This document shows, piece by piece, positions 1 to 5,097 of a DNA stretch of 5,097 nt (positions within the stretch are counted from its first letter, which is position 1; each line of letters starts with the position of its first letter). A program made the position numbers and the translations under genes. The DNA comes from Acidobacteriota bacterium. Lineage in GTDB: Bacteria > Acidobacteriota > Aminicenantia > Aminicenantales > Saccharicenantaceae. The stretch spans positions 1 through 5,097 of the forward strand of contig DMVN01000257.1 of NCBI GenBank assembly GCA_003476685.1, read 5' to 3'. Below the pieces are notes generated by a model, which was not told the origin of the DNA, did no database searches, and saw only the letters and a list, made by a program, of their open reading frames with translations.

Positions 1-1
1 G

Positions 2-88
2 CGCTATTCAGAGGTCATCGCCCGGGGAACGGGTTATTACCTCAAGAACCCGGCTGAGAGCCCGCCTGGCCGGCTCTTCTTTGAATGA
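2..88 (+). CDS. Possible 3' end of a convergent gene (partial)
   Basis: Frame 2 of the plus strand is open from the window edge to a TGA at 86-88. It encodes about 28 residues with an ordinary protein-like composition, beginning RYSEVIARGTGYYLKN and ending GRLFFE. No start is visible because the gene would begin to the left of the window. If real, it is convergent with pgsW and overlaps the last 47 nt of it, in the region encoding the weakly constrained polar C-terminal tail of PgsW. The neighbouring frame 3 is also open across this stretch (until about base 104), so the reading frame is not certain. No family can be assigned from so short a piece. Confidence 0.3.
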   Translation, partial: RYSEVIARGTGYYLKNPAESPPGRLFFE

Positions 89-1160
89 GCCCTTCGAGGC
101 CTAACCACAGCAGGCAGGCCAGAATATAAGCAGCGAAAATCATCACCTGTTCCCCTTTCCCCAGAGCCCCGCGGCGGCCGAAACTGATTGGTCCGGGCAG
201 AGGCAGGGGTTGTGGGTCCCAGGGCAGGCGGTAAATCTCGGCCAGCCGGCGGATGTTCAACAGATGGATGACCGGGATTCCCTTCAGGGCCATTTCCTGA
301 ATCAGCCCTCGCCTGGAAGCTGGGGGAATTTTCCTGACCCGGGTCAGTCCCGGGCGAAGCTCCAGGATGGAGGAATCCTGGCCGAGGTTAACAGCACTCC
401 CCCCGATGTTCACAAAAGCTTTTAGCTGCCCGCCGCCGGCTGCCTTCTCCAGCAAACGGAGATGTTCCCTGACTCTGTCTTCCAGGCGGCCCGTAGGCAA
501 AAATTCCAGGCCCAGGCGGACAGCCAGGACACTCAGCCTGGCTCTGATTTCTTCCGGATACTCCCGCCCGGAATCGTCTTCCCCTCCCCAGGCCAGGGCC
601 AGCAGACGATGCTGGTTAAAGCCGTGCTGGCGCAGACATTCTTCCATGTCCAGCCAGGAAAACTCCGGGTGGTTGGCGCCCCACTGCGAGGCCCCGACCG
701 AAATTATGGCCAGGAGTTCCAGCTTCAGGGCCCGGGCAGCACAATAGCTGGCCACAATCAGGGCCGGGAAGGAACCGGAAGCTCCGACGGCTACCCTGTC
801 TCCCGGCCTGACCCCGGCCTGACGGAGCAAATACACCAAGAGCGCAGCCAGGTTCGGGTTGGTGGTGGTCCTTTTAGCCGATAAATTGCCCAGGGTGGTG
901 GTCAGGGGACTGTTTTCCAGGCCTATCAAACCGGTCCGGTTGATATCAAATTGATTGCTATCAGCTGATAAACCGCGGGCCTCCTGGCAGCTCAGGAGAA
1001 ATTTCTCGGCCTCGAGCATCAGCCTGGCCGCTTCTTGCTCTACCGGGTCAGGCCCTCTCTTACCCGTCTTCGCCCGGTCCAGATGCAGGTAAAGCCCCCA
1101 AAAAAACAGGCTGATAAAGGCCAGTCCCAGCAGAGGCCGCAATCGATAATGGTTAATCAT
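42..1160 (-). CDS. pgsW: Poly-gamma-glutamate system protein PgsW-like
   Basis: This 372-residue protein matches, from memory, the PGA-system family (TIGR04332 type) that occurs beside PgsB and PgsC in some bacteria; its biochemical role is unknown. One hydrophobic segment lies near the N terminus (about residues 9-26) and another near the C terminus (about 338-358). They flank a soluble alpha/beta-like domain of roughly 300 residues. Visible motifs are SAKRTTTNPNLAALLV (about 94-109), the small-residue-rich VAVGASGSFPALIVASY (about 123-139), ISVGASQWGANHPEFSW (about 153-169) and NIGGSAVNLG (251-260). The start ATG shares one base with the pgsC stop (TGATG). No SD precedes it: the upstream bases are pyrimidine-rich, so translation probably depends on reinitiation by ribosomes leaving pgsC. 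The product ends in a polar tail. Family assignment is fairly secure from sequence plus context; function is not. Whether the central domain faces the cytoplasm or the outside cannot be decided here. Confidence 0.85.
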   Translation of the reverse strand: MINHYRLRPLLGLAFISLFFWGLYLHLDRAKTGKRGPDPVEQEAARLMLEAEKFLLSCQEARGLSADSNQFDINRTGLIGLENSPLTTTLGNLSAKRTTTNPNLAALLVYLLRQAGVRPGDRVAVGASGSFPALIVASYCAARALKLELLAIISVGASQWGANHPEFSWLDMEECLRQHGFNQHRLLALAWGGEDDSGREYPEEIRARLSVLAVRLGLEFLPTGRLEDRVREHLRLLEKAAGGGQLKAFVNIGGSAVNLGQDSSILELRPGLTRVRKIPPASRRGLIQEMALKGIPVIHLLNIRRLAEIYRLPWDPQPLPLPGPISFGRRGALGKGEQVMIFAAYILACLLWLGLEGLIQRRAGQAGSQPGS

Positions 1161-1594
1161 CAGAAAAAGAGTCTGACCAGAAAAAAGGTTAGCACCGAGA
1201 CCACGATTAAAGCGCCCAGGGTGGGCAGAATTCTCTGGCGTTCCAGGTTGGAAGCCAGAAGCCCGGGAACCACCCAGCCTATCACCCTGAGGGAAAGAGG
1301 TTCCGAAAAAAACTGTGGAAGTATCGTCACCCAGACCTGGGCCAGGATCACGCCAGTCAGGACCATAAAGACAAAGCGACGACGGCCAAAAAGAATCAGG
1401 AACCTTCCAGCCAGGCGGTAAAGACCCAGCGTCACCAGGGCTACCAGCAGAGTGGCCAGGGGCCGCCAGGGCTGGTCCAGGTAAACGGCGAAATACCCGG
1501 GCACGATCAACCCGCCCGGGGAAAAGCCGACCAGCTCGGTAAAAATCAGGGCCAGCACCAGACCGAGAAATAGTGAACTATATTCTGACAGCAT
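1160..1594 (-). CDS. pgsC: Poly-gamma-glutamate synthase membrane subunit PgsC/CapC
   Basis: This 144-residue, very hydrophobic protein is close to the length of Bacillus PgsC (about 149). Family landmarks are present: GLIVPGYFAVYLDQP (28-42), the basic loop FGRRRF (69-74) followed by a membrane segment, and GWVVPGLLASNLERQ (106-120). About five membrane spans are expected (roughly 5-22, 26-39, 45-60, 74-92, 123-142). PgsC is the integral-membrane partner of the PgsB ligase and is needed for PGA synthesis in the known systems. The ATG lies inside the end of pgsB (17-nt overlap). It is preceded by a good SD, GGAAAGGA at 1608-1601, with 6 nt to the start, so the start is well supported. The stop TGA overlaps the pgsW start by one base. 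The gene therefore sits as the middle member of a tightly coupled trio. No missing or broken region is seen. Confidence 0.93.
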   Translation of the reverse strand: MLSEYSSLFLGLVLALIFTELVGFSPGGLIVPGYFAVYLDQPWRPLATLLVALVTLGLYRLAGRFLILFGRRRFVFMVLTGVILAQVWVTILPQFFSEPLSLRVIGWVVPGLLASNLERQRILPTLGALIVVSVLTFFLVRLFF

Positions 1595-2813
1595 CGGCCG
1601 TCCTTTCCAGGTAATCTATCAGCTGGCAGCCAAAGCCGCCAATGTTTCCCAGGCCGAAGACCAGGCAGTCCGAGCCGGAATCTGGCCGGGCTTTCTGGCA
1701 CTCTTTAACCATCCTGATAATCTCGTCCAGGCTGTCGTCCGGTCGCCGGGCGCAAATAAGCTGAACCTCTCTGTCCGCGGTTGCAAATGATTTTTTTATC
1801 TTAAGACGCAAAGCCCTGGCTCCAGGACCGGTCAGTAAAAGGGATTCCAGGAAATTGACCTTCCCGCTTTTCAGGAAATCGGCCCACTGGGCGGTCCGGT
1901 CACCGCGGTCAGCCCGCAGGCTCAACAAACCTATTTTTGGGTTTTCCTGCCAGCCCATTCTATGGGTGACAAACTCCAGAGCCAGCAGGCTTGATTCCGG
2001 GTCGTTGGCTGCAAACAGGCTGACAAAATAGAAAAAACGATTCTTACTGTATTTGATTTTCCAGGCCCGGGGCCGGCCGTAATCCGGATTAAGACCGGAC
2101 CAGCCTGACCTGGCCCGGGCCGCTGTTATCCCCAGGTATTCCAGGACGGCCAGGGCCAGGCGCAGGTTAGGTTCAAATTCAGGATAGGGCAAAATCTCTG
2201 CCAGGCTGGCTGTTTCGGGACTACCGCCAACCACTTTGAGCTCAAATCCCTTGTTTCGGGCCAGACTTTGCATCCAGGGTCGCAGTTCTTCTTCGGGCAG
2301 GAAAACCAGGGTCCCGGTTGGAACTGCCGCCATCATTTTCCTGGCCACATCTTCCCTCTCCCGGCCCAGAAATTCGGTATGATCAACCCGGAAATTACTC
2401 AATACCAGGACTCCGGGTTGCAGCAGATACCGGCCTTCTGCCTTCAGGCATTCGGGCTGGATGCTCATCATCTCGCTCACCAGAAAATCAGCCTGCTCGG
2501 CCGCAGCCCGCGCCACCAATTTTTTCTGTTCCAGGATGCTGGCCGGACCCCGTCTCCGGATCTCCTCCTCCCGACCATCAGGATAGATCAAGACCGGCCT
2601 GGAACCGGTGGTCTTGGCCATCACCCTGAAGCCACCGGCCTTCAGGCCACAGGCAATCAGGCGGGTCAGGCTGGATTTACCCCGGATGCCACTGACGGCT
2701 ATTCTGTTCGGTATTTTCTTTATCCGGCGCTGGCAACCATAGCTTTCCACTCCCAGGTAAATAAGAAAAATTAACCAGGAAATTAAGGGAATAAAATCCA
2801 TCGATTGGAACAT
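1578..2813 (-). CDS. pgsB: Poly-gamma-glutamate synthase ligase PgsB/CapB
   Basis: This 411-residue Mur-ligase-like, ATP-dependent amide ligase is slightly longer than Bacillus PgsB (393). An N-terminal membrane anchor spans about residues 8-24. The nucleotide-binding loop is GIRGKSS (42-48), followed by AKTTGSRP (66-73). The segment LVSEMMSIQPE (111-121) matches the family's SEcMAvnPd region. SNFRVDHTEFLG (139-150) keeps the invariant N and DH of the Bacillus motif NVLEDHMDVMG. FAANDPES (267-274), LRADRGDRTAQWADF (299-313) and FGLGNIGGFG (386-395) match the C-terminal family motifs. The enzyme forms the gamma-amide bonds of polyglutamate by way of an acyl phosphate, at the inner membrane face with PgsC. 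The chosen ATG has only a weak GAGAT-type SD 8 nt upstream. A second in-frame ATG four codons on has no better signal, and both keep the anchor. The gene begins 47 nt after the M24B peptidase on the same strand and overlaps pgsC by 17 nt. Confidence 0.94.
   Translation of the reverse strand: MFQSMDFIPLISWLIFLIYLGVESYGCQRRIKKIPNRIAVSGIRGKSSLTRLIACGLKAGGFRVMAKTTGSRPVLIYPDGREEEIRRRGPASILEQKKLVARAAAEQADFLVSEMMSIQPECLKAEGRYLLQPGVLVLSNFRVDHTEFLGREREDVARKMMAAVPTGTLVFLPEEELRPWMQSLARNKGFELKVVGGSPETASLAEILPYPEFEPNLRLALAVLEYLGITAARARSGWSGLNPDYGRPRAWKIKYSKNRFFYFVSLFAANDPESSLLALEFVTHRMGWQENPKIGLLSLRADRGDRTAQWADFLKSGKVNFLESLLLTGPGARALRLKIKKSFATADREVQLICARRPDDSLDEIIRMVKECQKARPDSGSDCLVFGLGNIGGFGCQLIDYLERTADAVRI
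1601..1608 (-). promoter_or_regulatory. Ribosome binding site of pgsC
   Basis: On the minus strand GGAAAGGA lies 6 nt before the pgsC ATG at 1594, inside the 3' end of pgsB. It is the clearest SD of the three pgs genes. It fixes the pgsC start and shows that pgsC can recruit ribosomes itself, unlike pgsW. Confidence 0.75.
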
Positions 2814-2831
2814 CAGTTCATCTCATATCTG

Positions 2832-2837
2832 ATTATA
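2832..2837 (-). promoter_or_regulatory. Possible internal -10 box before pgsB (weak)
   Basis: A perfect TATAAT lies on the minus strand in the 47-nt gap between the peptidase and pgsB. No TTGACA-like box is found 16-18 nt upstream and no extended -10 TG precedes it. The resulting leader would be only about 12 nt. It could be chance in an AT-rich spacer. It is listed because it is the only promoter-like element that could let pgsBCW be transcribed without the peptidase gene. Confidence 0.2.
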
Positions 2838-2860
2838 GTTTCAGTCTTGAAGTCCGGTGT

Positions 2861-4207
2861 TCAGAATTTCCTTTTGGCCAGAAGGGCCTCGATTTCCTCA
2901 ATTTCCTTGGGCACAGCCGAAGTCAGGACTTCGCATCCATCTTTGGTAATCAGCACCGTGTCTTCAATTCTTATACCCAGGTTTCTCTCCGGATAATAAA
3001 GTGCCGGTTCAATGGCCATGACCATGCCCTCTTGGAGCACCAGTTCCCCGCTCTGAACATCATGAACGGATAGGCCTACCAGGTGTCCCAGGCCGCCGCG
3101 AAGGCCCAGGGGGTCGATTCCTTTCTCTTTCATTTTGCGGGCCACATACTCCTGGACATCCCGACTGGTTACCCCGGGCCGGAAGGCTTCAAGGCAGGCT
3201 TTCTGAACTTCCAGCACCACCCGGTAGATTTTTTTCTGTTCCTCAGTAAACCGGCCCGAAACCGGCCAGGTCCTGGTGATATCCATTGTCATATAATTCA
3301 GGTCGCCGCCGAAATCCATCAACACCAGCTCCCCGGATTCCATCCGCCGGTTGTTCTTCTCATAATGCTGGATACAGGTATTGGGACCGGAACCGACGAT
3401 GGGCGGATAAGCCGGCCCCCGACAGCCGTTCCTGAGGAGCACCTCCACCGCCGCCGCTTCCAGTTCATATTCGTAGGCGCCGGGTCTGGAAGCCAGCATG
3501 GCCTTTTTAACGGCCTCGGCCGAAATTTTCCCGTTCTGCCTGAGGATGGCAATCTCCTCCTCGGTTTTAATCATCCTCAGAGCATCGATGAAGGGGGTCA
3601 CGTCCTTAAGCTGGGCAGCCGGATAAAGCTGACGGAACCGTTCAGCCCGAAACTGGTTGAGGCTGGGCTGGGCGTTGTAGGGATTCCTGTGCCGGCGGGC
3701 CAGAAACAGGGCAGTTTCCGAGCGAGACTCGCCGACCGAATCCTCGGGCGATAACCTGAGGTAAAGCACCTGGTCCTGGCGCCCGGCCAGCCTGGCCAGA
3801 AACTCATCCAGGTAGCTGACCGGATAGATGTTTCTGAGCCTGAGCCTGTCCCTGGCCCCGGGGTCGTCCAGGCTGTTGCCGCCTTCCATCATTTTTTCCC
3901 GTTCTGTTTTCTGGGGAACAAAAAGAAAGCTGTCTCCGGTAGAAGGGTTCATAACCAGGACGGCATTGGTGTCCTCGCAACCGGTAAAATAGAAAAAGTC
4001 GTTATCCTGGCGGAAATGTCCGGCCCCGGTCTGCCCCGGACTGGCAAACAGGATGATAAGACCCTGGCCCACCGCCTTCATCAGGGCCAGGCGGCGTTTC
4101 TCAAATTCCCCCGGGGTATAGGCGGCCGGGATAACAGCCTGGGCCACGATCTGGCCGGAAAATACCAGCATCAGTAAAAGCAGCCACAACCTTTTTTTCA
4201 TTTTCAT
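2861..4207 (-). CDS. Exported Xaa-Pro aminopeptidase-like M24B metallopeptidase
   Basis: From the chosen start the protein has 448 residues. A Sec signal peptide (basic MKMKKR, hydrophobic core about 7-17, AQA at 22-24 as likely cleavage site, no lipobox Cys) sends it out of the cytoplasm. Residues about 28-170 form the aminopeptidase P N-terminal domain, with FRQDNDFFYFTG (65-76). The pita-bread catalytic domain follows. The dimetal ligands are visible: D298 (LMDFGG), D309 (TMDITRTW), H375 (GLGHLVGL), E400 (MAIEPALYY) and E415 (GIRIED). H281 (IQHYEKN), H382 (VHDV) and R413 match substrate-site residues of E. coli PepP. The family removes the N-terminal residue from peptides with proline at position 2; substrate here is inferred. 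Start choice: GAGG at 4220-4217 is 9 nt from the ATG at 4207, against 3 nt for the ATG at 4213 and 15 nt for 4201. The far upstream ATG at 4288 would bury the signal peptide behind a Cys/Asn/Arg-containing extension. It is probably first in the transcription unit with pgsBCW. Confidence 0.9.
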   Translation of the reverse strand: MKMKKRLWLLLLMLVFSGQIVAQAVIPAAYTPGEFEKRRLALMKAVGQGLIILFASPGQTGAGHFRQDNDFFYFTGCEDTNAVLVMNPSTGDSFLFVPQKTEREKMMEGGNSLDDPGARDRLRLRNIYPVSYLDEFLARLAGRQDQVLYLRLSPEDSVGESRSETALFLARRHRNPYNAQPSLNQFRAERFRQLYPAAQLKDVTPFIDALRMIKTEEEIAILRQNGKISAEAVKKAMLASRPGAYEYELEAAAVEVLLRNGCRGPAYPPIVGSGPNTCIQHYEKNNRRMESGELVLMDFGGDLNYMTMDITRTWPVSGRFTEEQKKIYRVVLEVQKACLEAFRPGVTSRDVQEYVARKMKEKGIDPLGLRGGLGHLVGLSVHDVQSGELVLQEGMVMAIEPALYYPERNLGIRIEDTVLITKDGCEVLTSAVPKEIEEIEALLAKRKF

Positions 4208-4216
4208 TTCCATTTT

Positions 4217-4220
4217 CCTC
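4217..4220 (-). promoter_or_regulatory. Ribosome binding site deciding the M24B peptidase start
   Basis: On the minus strand GAGG is followed by three closely spaced in-frame ATGs (4213, 4207, 4201). The spacing of 9 nt favours the ATG at 4207. All three choices leave a basic n-region and the same hydrophobic signal core, so the mature protein is unaffected. Confidence 0.6.
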
Positions 4221-4244
4221 AGAATAAGTTTTTCAGCACTTGTG

Positions 4245-4273
4245 AGTTTATTAAAATTACGGTTGCAGCGCAA
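4245..4273 (-). promoter_or_regulatory. Weak promoter candidate for the M24B-pgsBCW unit
   Basis: On the minus strand TTGCGC (4273-4268) and TAAACT (4250-4245) are separated by 17 nt, in an AT-rich tract upstream of the peptidase. The boxes match the sigma70 consensus at only 3 and 4 of 6 positions. The spacing and position (about 35-40 nt before the start) are reasonable. No better candidate was seen on this strand in the divergent intergenic region. Confidence 0.2.
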
Positions 4274-4332
4274 TAAAATAAAAACCATTGGCTGCGGCGT
4301 TTCGCTCGATCGCGCCTTCCTCTTTTCCGGCT

Positions 4333-4361
4333 TTGACTTATGAGCCTGTTTATCTTTTAAT
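4333..4361 (+). promoter_or_regulatory. Sigma70-type promoter for the NTPase gene
   Basis: TTGACT at 4333-4338 and TTTAAT at 4356-4361 are separated by exactly 17 nt. Each box matches the consensus at 5 of 6 positions, though the -10 lacks the highly conserved second-position A. Transcription would start near 4368, giving a leader of about 35 nt before the ATG at 4403. It is the best promoter match in the window. Confidence 0.5.
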
Positions 4362-4402
4362 ACCGGTGACCAAAAAAATTACGGTCCAGGCTAAAATCTG
4401 CG

Positions 4403-4933
4403 ATGACCAGCAGCACCAAATTTCTGATCACCGGTTTACCCGGGTCAGGCAAGACCACCCTGGTGGAAAAAATTATCGCTGAGCTGAGGTCCGAAGTAAC
4501 AATGAACGGTTTTATCACCAGGGAAATCAGGCTGGAGGGCCGACGTCTGGGTTTTGAGCTGCGCAGCCTGGATGGCCGGGTGGCGATTCTCAGCCACGTC
4601 GACCTGAAAACCCCTTACCGGGTGGGGAAATACCGGGTTGACCTGGCCGGGTTTGATAATTTTCTGGCCTCCATAAAATTCTTTGCCCCTGAAGTCAGGC
4701 TGGTGGTGGTGGATGAAATAGGCAAGATGGAGTGCCTGTCCGACCGATTCCGGGAAATTATCCGGCAGTTGCTGTCGGGACCCGTGGTCCTTCTGGCCAC
4801 CATTGCCCTTCAAGGTACCCCTTTTATGGAAAAAATTAAGACCAGCCCCATGGTTCAAGTCTTTGAGATTTCGCCGGGTAACAGGGAAGACCTGGGCCGA
4901 GAACTTCTGGCCAGAATCCGGGCTAAGGTATAA
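4403..4933 (+). CDS. THEP1/NTPCR-family nucleoside-triphosphatase
   Basis: This 176-residue P-loop protein has the typical length of the THEP1 family (Pfam NTPase_1). The Walker A motif GLPGSGKT is at 11-18. NGFITREIRLEGRRLGFELR (35-54) and RVGKYRVDLAGFD (73-85) are the characteristic family segments. The Walker B stretch VVVDEIGKME (101-110) contains the family DEIGKME signature. NRED (160-163) matches the C-terminal NRD motif. Studied members (Aquifex THEP1, human NTPCR) hydrolyse NTPs slowly and with broad specificity; the cellular role is unclear. There is no signal peptide, so it should be cytosolic. The start is forced: an in-frame TGA lies at 4367-4369, no other start codon lies between it and 4403, and the next ATG falls after the P-loop. 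No good SD precedes it. It is divergent from the M24B peptidase and ends in its own terminator, so it is probably monocistronic and functionally separate from pgsBCW. Confidence 0.93.
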   Translation: MTSSTKFLITGLPGSGKTTLVEKIIAELRSEVTMNGFITREIRLEGRRLGFELRSLDGRVAILSHVDLKTPYRVGKYRVDLAGFDNFLASIKFFAPEVRLVVVDEIGKMECLSDRFREIIRQLLSGPVVLLATIALQGTPFMEKIKTSPMVQVFEISPGNREDLGRELLARIRAKV

Positions 4934-5003
4934 AGGCTACCCTGCCTTCCAAGAGTATAAAAACTGATTTTTCTCGAGTTATTTTACCTTAAGAAGAAGA
5001 AAG

Positions 5004-5034
5004 AGAGGGGTGCCGCCGTGCACCCCTCTTTTCT
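5004..5034 (+). terminator. Rho-independent terminator after the NTPase gene
   Basis: AGAGGGGTGC (5004-5013) pairs perfectly with GCACCCCTCT (5020-5029) around a 6-nt loop. The stem can extend by a G-U and two A-U pairs into the flanks. The run TTTTCT follows. The hairpin lies 70 nt after the NTPase stop. The opposite strand also has a pyrimidine-rich tail (CTTTCTTCTTCTT), so it might work in both directions, but no minus-strand gene is known to the right. Confidence 0.85.
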
Positions 5035-5055
5035 AATTGAAGGAAGGGGGAATGG

Positions 5056-5075
5056 AAAGAAGGGCAAAGAAGGGC
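5056..5075 (+). repeat. Two tandem copies of a 10-nt purine-rich unit
   Basis: AAAGAAGGGC occurs twice head to tail (5056-5065 and 5066-5075). A degenerate third unit, AAAAAGGAGG, follows directly. The whole stretch from 5039 to 5085 is almost pure purine on the plus strand. It lies in the probable leader of the next gene and ends in its SD. Confidence 0.6.
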
Positions 5076-5078
5076 AAA

Positions 5079-5085
5079 AAGGAGG
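5079..5085 (+). promoter_or_regulatory. Strong Shine-Dalgarno of a gene starting beyond the right edge
   Basis: AAGGAGG is a perfect anti-16S match. Only 12 nt follow before the window ends and they contain no ATG or GTG. The final TT could open a TTG codon at 5096-5098 with 10-nt spacing if the next base is G; otherwise the start lies a few bases further on. It sits after the terminator, so it would begin a new plus-strand transcription unit. A chance match within the purine-rich tract is possible. Confidence 0.45.
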
Positions 5086-5097
5086 CATTTATAAATT

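Noticed and set aside
57..77. Hairpin AGAGCC/GGCTCT at the end of pgsW as a terminator
   Set aside because: The stem is only 6 bp with a 9-nt loop and lies inside coding sequence. On the minus strand no T-run follows it before or after the pgsW stop.
2268..2774. Overlapping plus-strand open frames opposite pgsB
   Set aside because: They are shadows of pgsB, whose motifs are continuous on the minus strand. The translations resemble no family and have no ribosome site.
3083..3754. Long open frame on the plus strand (223 codons), antisense to the peptidase
   Set aside because: The composition is rich in His, Pro and Gly as expected from the reverse of a GC-rich gene. It has no recognisable domain, and the minus-strand gene has full catalytic motifs here.
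4208..4288. A 27-residue N-terminal extension of the M24B peptidase starting at the ATG at 4288
   Set aside because: The extension is polar and basic and would place the signal peptide internally. The GAGG SD lies well downstream, next to the 4213/4207 ATGs.
4288..4402. GC-rich palindromic bits (CGATCG and GCGGCG/CGC) in the divergent intergenic region as an operator or RNA element
   Set aside because: The complementary arms are too short and not symmetric with respect to either promoter. No recognisable operator or riboswitch pattern is present.
42..4933. Striking abundance of CCAGG/CCTGG (Dcm-type) motifs throughout the genes
   Set aside because: Explained by frequent CTG-Gxx codon pairs (Leu-Ala, Leu-Glu, Leu-Gly) after C-ending codons. 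The strand bias follows gene direction, so it is codon usage and not a dispersed repeat.
1..5097. CRISPR array, tRNA/rRNA, insertion sequence or phage attachment site
   Set aside because: No regularly spaced repeats, cloverleaf-like elements, transposase motifs or terminal inverted repeats were seen. Nearly all bases are accounted for by coding sequence.

Overview
The window carries five complete protein-coding genes and probably a fragment of a sixth at the left edge. Base composition is in the mid-50s %GC by eye. The genes are tightly packed, with overlapping starts and stops, Shine-Dalgarno (SD) sites of varying strength and a classical intrinsic terminator, so the source is a bacterium. 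The peptidase has a Sec signal peptide, which implies a cell envelope with an exported compartment. Nothing here fixes the phylum. A Gram-negative-type lineage outside Bacillus (an Acidobacteriota/Aminicenantes-like genome, for example) is only a guess from codon style and gene content.

Minus strand, about 42-4207: a likely single transcription unit reads right to left. It starts with an exported M24B Xaa-Pro aminopeptidase-like metallopeptidase. After a 47-nt gap come three genes of a poly-gamma-glutamate (PGA) synthase system: pgsB/capB (Mur-ligase-like amide ligase), pgsC/capC (small polytopic membrane partner) and pgsW (a PGA-system membrane protein of unknown function). pgsB and pgsC overlap by 17 nt; pgsC and pgsW share one base (TGATG). 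The overlaps suggest coupled translation of the three products. No pgsA/capA or pgsE is visible; either could lie beyond the left edge or be absent.

Plus strand, 4403-4933: divergent from the peptidase, across a 195-nt intergenic region, is a small THEP1/NTPCR-family P-loop nucleoside triphosphatase. It has a good sigma70-type promoter candidate upstream. A strong intrinsic hairpin terminator follows at about 5004-5034. After it come a short tandem repeat and a perfect AAGGAGG at the right edge, so another plus-strand gene probably starts just outside the window.

Left edge: bases 2-88 on the plus strand read as a plausible C-terminal tail of a convergent gene that overlaps the end of pgsW. 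This is tentative.

Working together: PgsB would activate and ligate glutamate at the inner face of the membrane, with PgsC as its membrane partner. PgsW is a conserved accessory found with PgsB/PgsC in some bacteria. The co-directional exported peptidase could process peptides or polymer outside the cytoplasm, but only gene order supports that link. No RNA genes, CRISPR arrays or mobile elements were seen.
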